A DNA stretch of 64,000 nt. Origin: Pyxicephalus adspersus (lineage: Eukaryota > Chordata > Amphibia > Anura > Pyxicephalidae). A program made the position numbers and the translations under genes. Shown piece after piece: positions 38,447 through 50,400 of the stretch (within the stretch, counting starts at the first letter, position 1; each line of letters starts with the position of its first letter). The DNA lies in assembly GCF_032062135.1 (NCBI RefSeq), contig NC_092859.1:67848722-67912721 (forward strand), read 5' to 3'. The notes below the pieces were generated by a model. That model searched no databases. It had not been told where the DNA came from and saw only the letters and a program-made list of their open reading frames with translations.

Positions 38447-38952
38447 TTAAAGCTTTCCTAAACTCAGAGTGTTTTTTTAAGGGCAGCACCCTTTTTAAAA
38501 AAAAAAAAAGTGTGCAGCACCTCCCCCATAATTCTTGATTGTTTAGGCGATCAACAATGAATGGAAGCGCAGAGCCTCCTGAGATACCTATGTCACGCAT
38601 CCTGGGAGGCTCTTGGCTGCTCCTTCTGCGCATGCCCAAGCATCTCACCAATAGAGAAATAATTGCCGATCTCACGCAAGCACAGTGAGATCAGCAAGTT
38701 TTTTCCCATTCTAGGTCACCCAATCTCGCGCCTGCGCAGAGCGAGATTGGGTTACGTTGGAAGAGGAACATGGAAAAAGAGAGGAGAAAATGGCGGCACC
38801 TGGTGCTCTCTCTGCGCCGGACCAAAGACTGCTAACGGGGATGATGCAGGACCCGATGGTAGAAACCACCCGATGAATAAACTGATCTGCGAGATTGAAG
38901 GTAGGTGTGATTTTTTGTTTTGGGTTAGTTTTGGGTTTACTTCCGCTTTTAC
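38447..38952. mobile_element. TTAA-type T2/Kolobok-like MITE, inverted copy
   Basis: The left end TTAAAGCTTTCCTAAACTCA is matched by GGGTTTACTTCCGCTTTTA on the right. The core GCAGAGCCTCCTGAGATACC and the GATCAGCAAGTTTTTTCCC block are shared with the copies at 19205 and 47188. A 38-base inverted pair around 38690-38755 (CCAATCTCGCGC against GCGAGATTGGGT) adds a hairpin. Confidence 0.7.
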
Positions 38953-40086
38953 TTCTGGGTTGAACACTAAAGTGGGTGCTGTTTATGGGTTTCTCTGAAC
39001 TGTGGTGCCCTTCGGTACACACAGAGGCTTTTGTATGAAGGTTACTGACGAAACACACAACAAGAATGCACTAGCATTGTGTTTGAAATGTTAGGTTGGA
39101 ACAGTGGTCCACAAGCATTGTTTATTGATCCATCTGGGTCGATCGCTAAATGACCGAGCAGGGATAACTGCTGTCCTTTCCCAGGAAGGAGGATGAAGTG
39201 GGGTTCCTCTCACTGGTCCTTCTCTCACTCCCTTCCACAGAACTGTACAGAGCTATCAGTAGCATACTGCTTTGTTATACTTTCACTGGAGATGATGAGG
39301 AAAGATTGTGACAAAAATATATCATGTGCCCATAGCATTCAACTCCCATCTACACAAACCTTTAAGCTAACATACACACAGAAATTTTCTGGAAATCACA
39401 ATATATGAGTCTTTAATTGCAAAAATCATTGAACCTATAGGGGGCAACTGACCAATCACAATTTTAGCCTTTTTATCTCTAACAGAAAATATCAGCTCTG
39501 TGGACAGAAAGCATTTATTAGCAAATGCTACATTCCAGAGACGTTTAACTGAGGGTATCATTATCCACCCAGAAAATGAATCCACAACCCTTGATGACTT
39601 TTTAAATCTGGTCTTAGATGTTGATAATGGTATTTAGGGAATGCAGTGCCTTCCTGAATAAAACATATCACCTGTTGAAGTGTTAAGTGTTTAACATCTC
39701 AAAAGAAGGCTGTACTGCTCAATGAACTTTAAGGAGTATAAATGAAATCATGCCATGGAAAAAAAACATTCTTTCTTAAAAAAAGTATGAACCTGTTATA
39801 ATAGAAATATGGCTCAGGTGCACAATTTGAAGGCCATATCAACATACTTGTTGAGCTAGGTGTGGAGGAACCTAACACGTTTTTTTTTGTCCTGGCCTGG
39901 CAAGCTCAGGGCACATAGCCCGTCTTTTTCTATTTCAGGATTGTTTTTTGGTATAGACTTAAATGTACTATTAAAGTTTAAAAAGATTAAAAAAAAACAA
40001 CTCTGCTTAAATTTTATACCAGTTATATACTTGATTAGATTGTCATACAGGAGCTTATTGTTAGTTGAAATAATAAAAGGAGAGCA
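38953..40086. other. No recognised gene
   Basis: A possible hAT-like end (ACAGTGGTCCACAAGC at 39101) has no partner. Otherwise nothing identified. Confidence 0.45.
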
Positions 40087-40413
40087 TAAAGCTGCGTACA
40101 CACTTGCAATTTTTGTCGTTGGAAAGGATCTTTCACGATCCTTTCCAACGACAAGGGACTGCACGATGCATGAACGGTGCTGTACATACAGCACCGTTCT
40201 TGCTCCATGGAGAGGGGAGGGGGAGAGCGACGGAGCGGCACCTTGCTGCGCGCTCTCCCCCTTCCCTTGCATTAAAATCAGTCGTCGTCCATTGTCCGTG
40301 GATCCGCCAGGACGGTTGTTCGGACGATGGACGACACCGACTGTACACACGGCAGATTTTTGCCCGATGCCGATTATCGGGCGATAAAAATCTGACGTGT
40401 GTACGGGGCTTTA
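40087..40413. mobile_element. MITE with several internal hairpins
   Basis: The ends are TAAAGCTGCGTACACAC (40087-40103) and GTGTGTACGGGGCTTTA (40397-40413). Inside are a 16-bp perfect palindrome arm pair (GTCGTTGGAAAGGATC against GATCCTTTCCAACGAC, about 40116-40153), a 12-bp pair (AACGGTGCTGTA against TACAGCACCGTT), and a 15-bp pair near 40280-40335 (GTCGTCCATTGTCCG type). A degraded sister lies at 22056-22310. Superfamily uncertain. Confidence 0.85.
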
Positions 40414-43152
40414 GGGTAAGGTGATGGGGTTTCAGGTCAGAAAAGTGTTATGTTGAGGTGAAAGGTTAGAGAGAGGTATGAAATATCGATATATGGCTGC
40501 AAACATTAAAATTGTTGTTAGCACAGAAATCCAAAACAGAACAAATACTTCCTGCACACATTCCCAAAGGAAAGAATCATTTGTATCTGCATTACCTGGC
40601 TGCTCTAATTGCTCATAGACATTTGCCATTGTATTATATGAGGGAAGCACACTGAAGCACTTTCTCTAGATCAATTTAAATGTAGAATAATGATCTGAGA
40701 AAGGTTTATTTTTATCATAGCCGCCAGTGCTTAATGCATGAATTGCTGGAGATCAAACTAAGAGTATTTTCAGATAATGCTAGCATGCTCTCCAGGGCTC
40801 ATTTTGTGATAAGGGATTACACAGTGCATGGCATTGTTCTTTTTCCTATACGTCCTTTTACATCATGGAAGCTGTAAATCAGAAGGCTCTGCTTTCCAAG
40901 GTTTCTTTGCTATAAAATGTGCTTCAGGGTTCTAACTGCTGAGAACACTGCACAGTTCATTGTATTTTGTAGCTAATGGGAACACGATTTCAAGGGACAG
41001 AATTCAAGTTTAAAGTAAACCTATGTAATGCTGGGGCTACCATTGTTAAGCCATACCTTACAGCAATTTGATGCAGGAAAAAGACCTTTCAGTAAAAAAA
41101 TGAAAATGGACACAACTTTATCACCCCTCCACTATAAAGAAATCATGTCCGGAATAACAATCATCAGTTAGATTGACCACTGTTTGATCTATACATTGCC
41201 CTAACATCTGTATTAAAAAAATAAACACAATAAGGTAGAAGTCTGATGAATTAAGTAGTGCAAAAAGTAGTGTGTTTATAGAAGTCTATATAACAGGCCG
41301 GAAAGGGACAGTGGTTACTCCTTGTGACAGTGGTTACTAGGACAAGTATTCAGATTGAATATTTCTAAATGGAAACACATACCGGTAGGTTCTCATCTCC
41401 TCCTACTCTCATTACTCATTACTGAAAACTAAAAAAATGCCTTTCGTCACACAACCACCTTAACAGCTCAACAGCGGCTTCATTATCTTCTAAATACCCT
41501 ACTGGAGCATACATACAAGAAAGTCATTATCTGCATACCTATCCCAGGTTAGTACTTTAAAGTATCGATGCCAAGATATCTTGTAAAGAATAGCTCAGCT
41601 ATTCGCACTCGCAGTTTAAAAACTGGTAACAACAGTATTGCCTTACTCTACATCCCTGGTGCCCAACTATGGGTATTTGATACTTGATGATGATTAATGA
41701 TGTAGTGAGGACCCCAGCATGTCCAGGTATTCTTTGGGATTCTAATTGCAGTGATCTTAAGCAGTCTCATATATCATATACCCAGTGTTTTATTGTCTTC
41801 TGAAGCATAAATCAAGTGAATGGAGATTTGGATTTCCACTACGAATATATAACAGTACCTCTATTCATCACTTTTTAGCAGAGAACAAAATCTTTTCCCA
41901 CTTTTACAAATTTTGTGTTATAAAAGTGTTGATGGGGTTTTGAAAAGTGGAGAGCATTTTCTGTTGGCTTCTTTTTTTTACTGTAGACAAACAACTAATT
42001 CTCCTTACTGGAACCAGTCAGACCCAAGTGCCACTAAAGAAATAGTCCAAAAGCATGGGCCAACTGAGCATGTCTCGGGCAGTAATACATTTTGTTTAGG
42101 GGCCCATACATGAGAGAAATGAAGGACTGTTAGCTATGCTAAGGATTCATATCACTAGTATAACTGGCTTGGGAATCACTGTTATTACCTGGACACAGTC
42201 AAATATAGCTATACTACATGGGTGATTTTTCTTACAACAGTCTACAAAACAGACTAAAAGCCAACAATCAATCTTAATCAGCAACATAAAATACATTATG
42301 CCATTAGGAAAACTGGTCTACAATGCAGAAAAACAAGGTCATGTGCGGTCAGACTCATGTACTAACTGTAAATTTTACATTGATAAATGGGGAACTGTAA
42401 AACATGCAAGAGCCAAAGTCCGTGAGGAAAAATTATTGCACAGCAAAAACCACACTAGATATAAAAAAAAAAAAAATAGTTAAAGTCCAAGGGGAGACAG
42501 AAAGGGAATAGTGGGAATCGCACTACTTTAGATAATTGAACTGTGCTCACTGTCATATTTATCTGTGGTTATGTGGTATAGTCCATAAAGGATCAACTGT
42601 ACAATATATTTCATAAATAACACACTTAGCAAACTATAAGTAATTCTTCTCACTTTTCAGTTTTTACAGTGCAGTGCAGTACAGATTTCTGTCTGTTTTT
42701 ATGTGCTACCCAATTCACTGTAAAGAAGAGGGACAACATTGCATCAGAAAGATGGTGTCTATGTCATGCAGTATAAGACACAGCAAGGAACTTTCTTATA
42801 ATGATAATGAAACCTAACATAATTAATATCATCTCCTCACCTAACTAAATATTCTCGTATCATTGTGTATCCAATAAATTGTGTCATGCAGACATGACAC
42901 TTTAAAAGTAACTTCACCAAAGCCATTGGTGGGTTATGTAGCAGGCACTTGCAGCATATGACATTTAGAAAAGGTCCCTTTGGTGTTACCAAGCTCCTAG
43001 ACAGGCCAACTGTTTCCTGGTCAAGCTAGGTGTCAGATCCAGCTGGGTATACCTTGCCCCAATGAGCAAGACAGATGAATGGTTGAGGTTTAGCCAAAAG
43101 CCACTTCTATAGTAATCAGCACAAGCTGTCAAACAAAGAGAATAGGCAAATA
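40414..43152. other. No recognised gene or named repeat
   Basis: About 2.7 kb of AT-rich DNA. The short open frames near 41913 and 42298 show no family resemblance. Confidence 0.5.
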
Positions 43153-43643
43153 CAGGCAGTCCCCGGGTAACATACGAGATGGGAACTGTAGGTTTGTTCT
43201 TAAGTTGAATTTGTATGTAAGTCAGAACAGGTACATTAGTTTAATAAATGCAATTAGGACAGATGTTTGTCTCAACCTATTTTTAGGCAGCGTGGTGTCA
43301 ATTACTGTATAAAATCCTCAGTGTAAGTTAATCAAAAAAAAAAAAACTTTATGGAGCCCAGACAATACAAGCCTTCTGGAATAAGCTGTGCTTTGATATG
43401 CAAAAACAAAACAACTGCCGAGTTTGTCTTGGTCAATAAAGAGTTACAAAAGGCTGCAGAAAGAGCTCACCCCTCTAAGATCACCCACAACCGCAGCTGT
43501 GTTTAGTAAAAGATTTCTTCTGCAAGTCATGCAAACCGCCCCTCCCCCTCCAAGCCTCCATCCTGCACAGGAACAAGCAGGGAAGCCCCGTTGTATCTAG
43601 GAGAGATCCCTATGTGGGATGTCCTTAACCCGGGGACTACCTG
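43153..43643. mobile_element. Tigger/pogo-like MITE, 491 bp
   Basis: CAGGCAGTCCCCGGGTAA on the left pairs with TTAACCCGGGGACTACCTG on the right. TA lies outside both ends (43151-43152 and 43644-43645). The inner GTTCTTAAGTTGAATTTGTA and TGTAAGTCAGAACAGGTAC blocks belong to a repeat I recognise from vertebrates. Tigger-type termini (CAGG...) and the TA site support the class; no transposase is present. Confidence 0.82.
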
Positions 43644-43645
43644 TA

Positions 43646-46445
43646 TGTTAAAAATGAAAACACAAGAAGGTCAGGGTAGGCAGAATTTAAGCAAGCCAGA
43701 GAAAGGCAATAATAAGGTCAGTCTGAAAAAATAGAACGTTTAACTCACAAGCTAATACATTCTAGACAAATAACTTAAACGTAGAACACAATATTCTTTA
43801 AAAGAGAGCAAAGCAATCAGCAAGTGTTTTTGATAATGAATATGTATAGTTGAATACAACTATTCTGGACCTGAAGGAGAACAAGCAGAATAAGAAAAAG
43901 AGTACCAAGACTAAAAAAAGAATTAATCCAAAGCCACACAAGAGAAAGTCAGCAACAAGAGTTATAGAAGAGAACTATTAAAAGAATGTATTAGGATGGA
44001 CTCACCCACAACCAACTGCTAAATGCCCTACCTGCATTCCATATGACTTATTTCTAACCAGCTTGAACAGATGACCACACTGATGATAAACCGGTGACAA
44101 AATTCTAAAACTTTAAAGACAAATTGAAAATTTGGTCCAAAGCCAATTCCCTAAAAAAATGTAAGCAAACATGGGTGGAGACAGGAAACCTGTCACAATT
44201 AACAATTGTTAATTGAAAAAAATGCAAAAATGTCCATTTGTACCTTCAGAAACAGAATCCTGATGGCAAGGGATGTATGTAATATGATATGCGTACTTGA
44301 AAGAATGAATCTACATTTCTAGAAAGTATACAATGTATGGAGATGGAGGGAAGCCAAATTATTCGCATTAGCTTCTGACAATATGCTGTCACATGACTGG
44401 GGACTTACATTTCACCAGGGACCAGCTGAGAAGAAAAAACTTCAGAGCATGACTAACACCTTGTGCAAGAAAGTTAAATGAAATGTAGTTTTCACTGCCT
44501 AAAGATATCAAACCAGTATAGTATGGCCTTTTATTATTCAGCTATAGTTATGACCCCATACAGTGCATTCCTTGTTGGACATAGCAGATTTCCTCACAGA
44601 GACAAAGCAATAATTCCTTCACATGCTTCAATCTGTGACATGTAACACTGCCAACCTCAACAAGTACAGTATATACAGTCACGTGTAACAATATAACAAT
44701 AAATTATGAATTAGAATACAAAAAATCTCTTTGACTTTTATTATCATTAATAATCCTTATTGTAAATGTTGTGTTCAGTTAGTCGCAATGAAATTTCGAT
44801 CATGAAGAACCCAGGAAAATTAGTTGAATGAAGAACTGAATTGAATGGTTTTGTAACTGTAATAACTTTGTATTATTTATATTTATATTTATTTATTTAT
44901 TTTTATTTATTTATTATTTATTTATATTTATAAATATTTTGTATTAGGGTTAGAGTTAAAGAATATTATATATGTACATCATTTTTTCTTTTGACATGTT
45001 ATACATACATTTTTCAATGAGCATCAAGTAATTGGCCTTAAAACATCTGAAAAAGTCAATTACGAATGAAAAAAAAGCAAATATTACAGCAGCAGGAGGG
45101 GGATGTTCCACGAGGAGGGCTGGAGAGCATGAATCATGAGTCTGAAGTTGGGCTTTATTTGCTTTCTAAATGTATGAATGCTGGCCTATTCTCATCCAGT
45201 ATTGCTTCCTTGCTGTGATGGAGCTTTCCCAGCCATTTCACACACATCCCTATCTGCCAGTAAGCCAGCCCATCATAGTAATGAGCCATGAGAAGAATGG
45301 GCAAGCTCCAGCATTACCTGGAAGGATCAGAGGTTTGAGAGTTTAAAATGGACTAGAATGTATGTGTTCTTTAACCACAAGAAGAAATCACCTCCACCTC
45401 TCTATAATATATATCTGCCTTAGTATGCCTTTACTTTATATGTCCCAGCATTTATGTGCTATCAAGTGTAGTCATTTTAATATTACTGGCTTATATTAAC
45501 AATTATTTCACTAAAATTGAAAGTGTTACAACTAAAAATACCATTAAACACAAAGCAAGAAGCTTTTAAGCAATCATGGCTATTATAATTTTTTTTACAA
45601 TCTACCATAAATAGAAGAAACCAGTTTTAAATTGATTTAAAAGATCATCTAACAGTATCCATGCTTTAGGAAGCCCCAGTAACATATCTGATGCAATATT
45701 AACCAATGGGGTTTTGGTTGTCTTTAGGTTGCAGTTAACAAAGTGCAGAGTATACCATGACAAAGCGATCTCTAGTATCCCTAATGCAGAGGCTGTTGGC
45801 TGTATGAAATAAAGACTCACAATGCTATTCACTAGCACTCCTGCAACTCTCCAGAGACATCTGCCTTCCATTTTACAGTTTCAATTGCCATAGCAACAAT
45901 TAGAAATCTTCCTGGAGCAATGTGTTTGTATTCAGTTTCCAAAATAATCTGTGGGTTGAGGTTTAAACAGATCAAAAACCAGTGACCCTATTCCACTAGC
46001 ATGATTCTACAAAGCAAGCAGGTAATGTGAAATAACTTGTGATAAGCAAAGGAAGACAAGGCTACACTGAAGTAGCTTTCATTCAGAAGCAGGTTTTTGT
46101 CTCGTGTTGTGTTTGTCCTCTTTTAGTTGATTCAGATGTACTGATTTAGATCCAGGTTTATTGAAATGATTAGGCTGTTAATTTGACTTCTGACGCTCTT
46201 ATCTTTCTTCAAGCATAATTGTACTTCCTTGTTCGGACTCTTGTAATGGTTGTGCTTTGTTATTATTGATGACTGGTTTAATGTGTTCATGATTGTTAAA
46301 ATCATACGTCCTTTCCCCTTTTTTCGTGTTTATTCCTTACGTTTCTATGTAAAACTTGAAAATGTAATACAAATATTGAAATATACAAGAAAAGGCTAAT
46401 AAGAGTATGAGCTTTCCGGATAATACATTAAAGCAGCACAATACA
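43646..46445. other. No recognised gene
   Basis: AT-rich DNA with a low-complexity TTTA tract at about 44871-44936. The minus-strand open frame 45871-45602 (89 codons) was considered and not supported. Confidence 0.5.
44871..44936. repeat. (TTTA)n low-complexity tract
   Basis: Nearly pure A/T, with TTTA and TTATA units. Confidence 0.9.
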
Positions 46446-47113
46446 TTAAAGCAGCACTCCAATAAAACAGCTAAAAACATTACAACCCAATAAACCCTTG
46501 TGATTACTGTAATGAAGTTACAGTGCATATACTGTTTTAAGCCTGCTTTTGTTTAGAGCCACATTCTGAGCTGCTGCTAGGTTGAATCTTTAGCTAAAAA
46601 TTAAAAAATTGTGATCAGGCAGGCCTTTTATTGCAGAAAGGACAGGCAGTGGGCTTGATTTTTTAAAGCTCTTTTAGGCTGGAGAGGATACACTTTCATC
46701 AGTGAAGCTGGGTGATCCAGCAAACCTGAAGTGGATTTCTTTAGTCATTTGCTATTTGTTAGCAAATGTTTTCAATCCTGGACCAGATCCATTCCAGGTT
46801 TGCTGGATCACCCGGGTTCACTGATGAAAGTGTATCTTGGAGAGCTTTATTAATTCAGGCCTAATGTGTCTTCTGCAATAAAATAAACATACCTGCCTGA
46901 CTGCAATTTTTGTAAATACACTCACCTATACCTGTTTTGTCATGGGTGCCCCCTTCTTCTTCTCTTCTGAATATCGGATGTTCAGCAATCTTGATTGATT
47001 GGTCGGAATAACATGTTATACAACTCCTGTGCATGAGAGTTCATTTTGTCCCAGTAGCCTATGGAGGATGCTGGAATACTCGGCAAATCCCAGCAATATT
47101 AGTTCCGCTTTAA
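46446..47113. mobile_element. TTAA-flanked T2/Kolobok-like MITE with a nested MITE
   Basis: The left end TTAAAGCAGCACT (TTAA at 46446) is inverted at the right as AGTTCCGCTTTAA (TTAA at 47110-47113). It carries the CCTTTTATTGCAGAAAGGAC block. Just before it, AATACATTAAAGCAGCAC is duplicated in tandem, so its first bases occur twice. Another MITE is inserted at 46650-46863. Confidence 0.72.
46650..46863. mobile_element. Frog-type MITE with about 70-bp inverted ends
   Basis: The left arm holds GATACACTTTCATCAGTGAA and GGTGATCCAGCAAACCTG; the right arm is its inverse (CAGGTTTGCTGGATCACCC, then TTCACTGATGAAAGTGTATC). A smaller palindrome sits at the centre (CATTTGCTATTTGTTAGCAAATG type, about 46746-46769). 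I recognise this sequence as a very common repeat in ranoid frogs. A clean target duplication was not seen. Confidence 0.85.
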
Positions 47114-47187
47114 CTACTATTAACCACTATAAAAATTTGGATTACTCAGTTTAAATGTATGATGGGAGCAAATACTTTTTTTCTGGC

Positions 47188-48117
47188 CTAAAGAGGAACT
47201 AAACTCAGAAACGTCCAAAGCAAAAAAAAATACACCTACCTTCAATCCGGCAGCGAAGACGATCGGTCCAGAGGTCACTTCCATCTGGTCCCGCGTTGTC
47301 CCGGTACCTGTCTTCAGGCCAGCGCTCCAGTCGCCGACATCTTCTCCTCTTCTTCCGGGTCCTTCTTACTAGGTCACCTGACCCAGGCGCTAGATCGGGT
47401 GACGTTGTTGGGGAAAAAAACTTGCCGATCTCACTGTTTTGACGAAAGGGCTCCTTCGGGCATGCGCATAAGGAGCACCCAAGAGCCTCCTGGGATGCGT
47501 GACATAGGTATCCCGGAAAGCTGTGCGCTCCCATTTATTCTCGATCACCTAGGTCAAGGGTAGGCAAACTCGGGCCTTTAGACCAGATACGGCCTAGCCA
47601 GTAGTTTGTTCAGGCCTAATGCCCCCCTGGTCCATCGGGCCTAATCCTGGCTGGCAGGGGTTGGCAATTCGTGGCTTCTTAGTCGCATGTGGCTCTTGAG
47701 CCTCCTTGTTATGCCTCCCTTCCCTGTTTACCGCGGCCTGGGGTAACACTTTCGCCGCCGGGGTAAGGCGACATTCCCTCTCCTCCGTATGCATTGCGGA
47801 GGAGAGGGACTTCCCTTCAGGGGTGTTCCCTCTCCTGCGTATACATTGCAGGGGAGAGGGATTTCCCTTCAGGGGCGTTCCTGGTGGGAGGCGAAGTCAT
47901 CAGCACGGGACTTGAGAGAGAGTCCAGCCTAGTGTGCCTTCTTGACCTCCTAAAATGGCCTAGTAGCCAAAAAGTTTGCTGACCCCTGGGCTAGGTGATC
48001 GAGAATTAGGGGACAGTGCTGCACTTGAAAAAAACACACACAGAAGTTTTACTTAACATAAAAAGGTTGTCTACCCTTTTATGTAAAGTGAAAATTCTGA
48101 GTTTAAGTACGCTTTAA
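47188..48117. mobile_element. TTAA-type T2/Kolobok-like MITE split by a hAT element
   Basis: The left end CTAAAGAGGAACTAAACTC (TTAA decayed to CTAA) and the right end GAGTTTAAGTACGCTTTAA (TTAA at 48114-48117) are inverted partners. The body matches the copy at 19205: GGTCCCGCGTTGTCCCGGTA, GAGCCTCCTGGGATGCGTGA. The hAT MITE at 47555-47988 interrupts it. Confidence 0.82.
47555..47988. mobile_element. hAT-type MITE, 434 bp
   Basis: The left end CAAGGGTAGGCAAACTCGGG is inverted at the right as AAAGTTTGCTGACCCCTG. These are the CAGGGGTNNGCAAACT ends of Charlie-like hAT elements. The flanks ACCTAGGT and GGCTAGGT agree at six of eight bases, as expected for an old 8-bp duplication. Inside, GGAGAGGGACTTCCCTTCAG repeats once in slightly changed form about 65 bases later. 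Confidence 0.82.
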
Positions 48118-48419
48118 AACTGGCTGTGGTAACCAGATAAATGAGAAATCTCTATTGTTTCCCTTGGAGATATGACCGCAGTATGATGCTTCTATTTAGA
48201 GCTGAAGCATACATATTCCTGAGCAGTGAAAAGTGGACATGGTTTAGAGTGCGGCTTATTAGCTTGGTGTGGTATACAGTGCTTTTAGTATGTCTGGCTA
48301 TGTATCAAGGTAAACTTCAAATCCAACCATTTATAGCTGCTGGTAGTAGGTTAAATATGCAAACAAAAATGATAAACTAAAAACTTTAATATATGGATGA
48401 GTACCTGATTACAAAATGC

Positions 48420-48475
48420 TCTGTAATGCAGAAGGTAAGTGTATTTATTTACTTTCAGTTTAGTTACGCTTTAAT
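48420..48475. mobile_element. Orphan T2-like right terminus
   Basis: TTTCAGTTTAGTTACGCTTTAA reproduces the right end of the TTAA-type MITEs (TTAA at 48472-48475), but no left end is found. Confidence 0.45.
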
Positions 48476-48652
48476 TTAGAGAACAGTCAGCTTAATTCTT
48501 CTTTAGTGAGACCTTCTATATCTGAATAGGTTATTGTACTGTGAATACAGTACGTATAAAGCTTATTGGTATCTGATGTGTGTTAGTAATCAGTTTTGAT
48601 CCTGGAGCCAACCCCCGAATAGTACAAATAAAACTGTTGTTTGTGTATAAAG

Positions 48653-48691
48653 AATACAACAGAGAGAGAAAGAGAGAGGGGGGGGGGGGGG
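48653..48691. repeat. (GA)n then poly-G
   Basis: AGAGAGAAAGAGAGAG runs into 13 or more G. Confidence 0.9.
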
Positions 48692-48692
48692 A

Positions 48693-49838
48693 TATTACAA
48701 GTATACAAAAATTATATAATATAATGTAATGGAATGAAATTTTACAGTCTTATAGTAGCACATTTGTAGGACCCTTCCTCCTTCTGTTCATACAGTGAAG
48801 GGGGTTCTTTTTTCTTCAAAACTAGACATTAGCATCTATTTGTGTTGATAAATCTTTACAGTGCTGCTGCCTGGTTCACCCTGACCACTATACCACCACG
48901 ATCCAATATAACTTATAGAATCCAGTGACGTGAAAACTTTCTTTATGTACACTTTACCACAAATAAAAACTGAAGCACTTTTTATATATATGAGACTACA
49001 CACTAGCATCACACTAGCATGAATGAAAGAACATATGACAGCACAATCTGGAATATATAGGAATAAACTGCAGATGTATTATGACTACCGTAATGCTCAA
49101 ACAGGTTTTAAGCAGTAACCACCAAAAAAGAAATGCATGAGGTTACACAGCATAATCTCCGAAACGAACGTGGTATTCATACAATCTAAGAAGCATTCAA
49201 CAACTACTGTAAAATATTTGAAAAACCTTTAACCAACATAAAATCAGAACACAAAACAATCAGCTTGTCTAACCAGCCATTTTCGCCCATCGCAAGCAGA
49301 GGTTACTTACTATTTTATTTGTGACCAAGCATCAACAAATATTAGGTTTCCAAACCCCCTGAGGAAGCTCAGTAGGGCGAATCGCGTCGGGTATTAGGGG
49401 CCTAACTTACAGCAACACATTTACCAACACAAATAGATGCTATTGTCTAGTTTTGAAGAAAAAAGCCCCCCCCCCCTCACTGTATGAATGTAATACAGAA
49501 GGAGGAAGGGTCCTACAAATGTGCTACTAAAAGACGTATAAATACATTCTATTACATTACTATTTTATTTGTGACCAAGCATCAACAAATATTAGGTTTC
49601 CAAACCCCCTGAGGAAGCTCAGTAGGGCGAATCGCGTCGGGTATTAGGGGCCTAACTTACAGCATCACATTTACCAACACAAATAGATGCTATTTTCCAG
49701 TTTTAAAGAAAAAAGTCCCCCCCCCCCCACTGTATGAATGTAATACAGAAGGTGGAAGGGTCCTACAAATGTGCTACTAAAAGAGGTATAAATTCATTCT
49801 ATTACATTGTATTATATAATTTTTGTATACTTGTAATA
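48693..49838. mobile_element. TA-flanked element with about 160-bp inverted ends
   Basis: TATTACAAGTATACAAAAAT at 48693 is the exact inverse of the sequence ending at 49838. The first 38 bases of the two arms differ at one position. The match continues with changes for about 160 bases (CACATTTGTAGGACCCTTCC, CAT CTATTTGTGTTG). The right half is duplicated in tandem (49307-49806). TA at each edge may be the target duplication. There is no coding capacity. Confidence 0.8.
49307..49806 (+). repeat. Two tandem copies of a 250-bp unit
   Basis: TTACTATTTTATTTGTGACC starts at 49307 and again at 49557, exactly 250 bases later. The copies are nearly identical, differing at a handful of positions and in the length of a C run. 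Each holds CCCCTGAGGAAGCTCAGTAG followed by GGCGAATCGCGTCGGGTAT. Confidence 0.95.
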
Positions 49839-50118
49839 GAAAACAGTAAGTAGTTTCCATGGTTGCTAGTTCTGGCTCACCCTCTCATAAGCCAAGCTAC
49901 TGTTCATTCACAGCCTTACTAGCCAACAGAAAGTCATGGGTGGGGGCTCCTATTGACGAAAGAAGTTCGACACTGCTTGACCATTAGTGCTAACCACAAT
50001 TTTGGGATCCTGGGGTTTTCTAGTGACAAATATGCTGGTGCACAGGCTTTCAAACATGCCTACATTATACAAAATGTTTCCCCACAATGTCATTATGTGA
50101 CATCCTCTGCACGTACAC

Positions 50119-50400
50119 TTAAAGAAGAACTATAGAATAAAAATGAAAAATTGCAAACTGGAAGGCTAATTATTGCAGAAGGGACAGGCATAACATGTAG
50201 GATGTTGGGTATCCCTTCATATCACCAGCTGCTGGGAATGAATTACCTTCCGCATGTACTCTGTGAGTCCAGAAATAGGTCAACTTTGCAAATTCATCCA
50301 ACTTTCATGGTTGAGAGTCTGACACTGCCTCCTTTGCCTTACTATTGCAAATATATAGAGGGGGTTTGAATACGAATAAAAATGTTTTAGCTTTGCTTTA
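50119..50400. mobile_element. TTAA-type T2-like MITE
   Basis: The left end TTAAAGAAGAACTATAGAAT is followed by TTATTGCAGAAGGGACAGGC. The right end is a weak inverse (TTTTTATTC-type block inverted as GAATAAAAATG, then AGCTTTGCTTTAG). Confidence 0.6.

Noticed and set aside
39856..40387. Overlapping open frames of 106-175 codons on both strands
   Set aside because: They follow the CpG-rich palindromic MITE at 40087-40413; open on both strands because of its symmetry.
45602..45871. 89-codon minus-strand open frame beginning MEGRCLWRVAGVL
   Set aside because: No recognisable domain, no supporting splice sites, isolated in AT-rich DNA.
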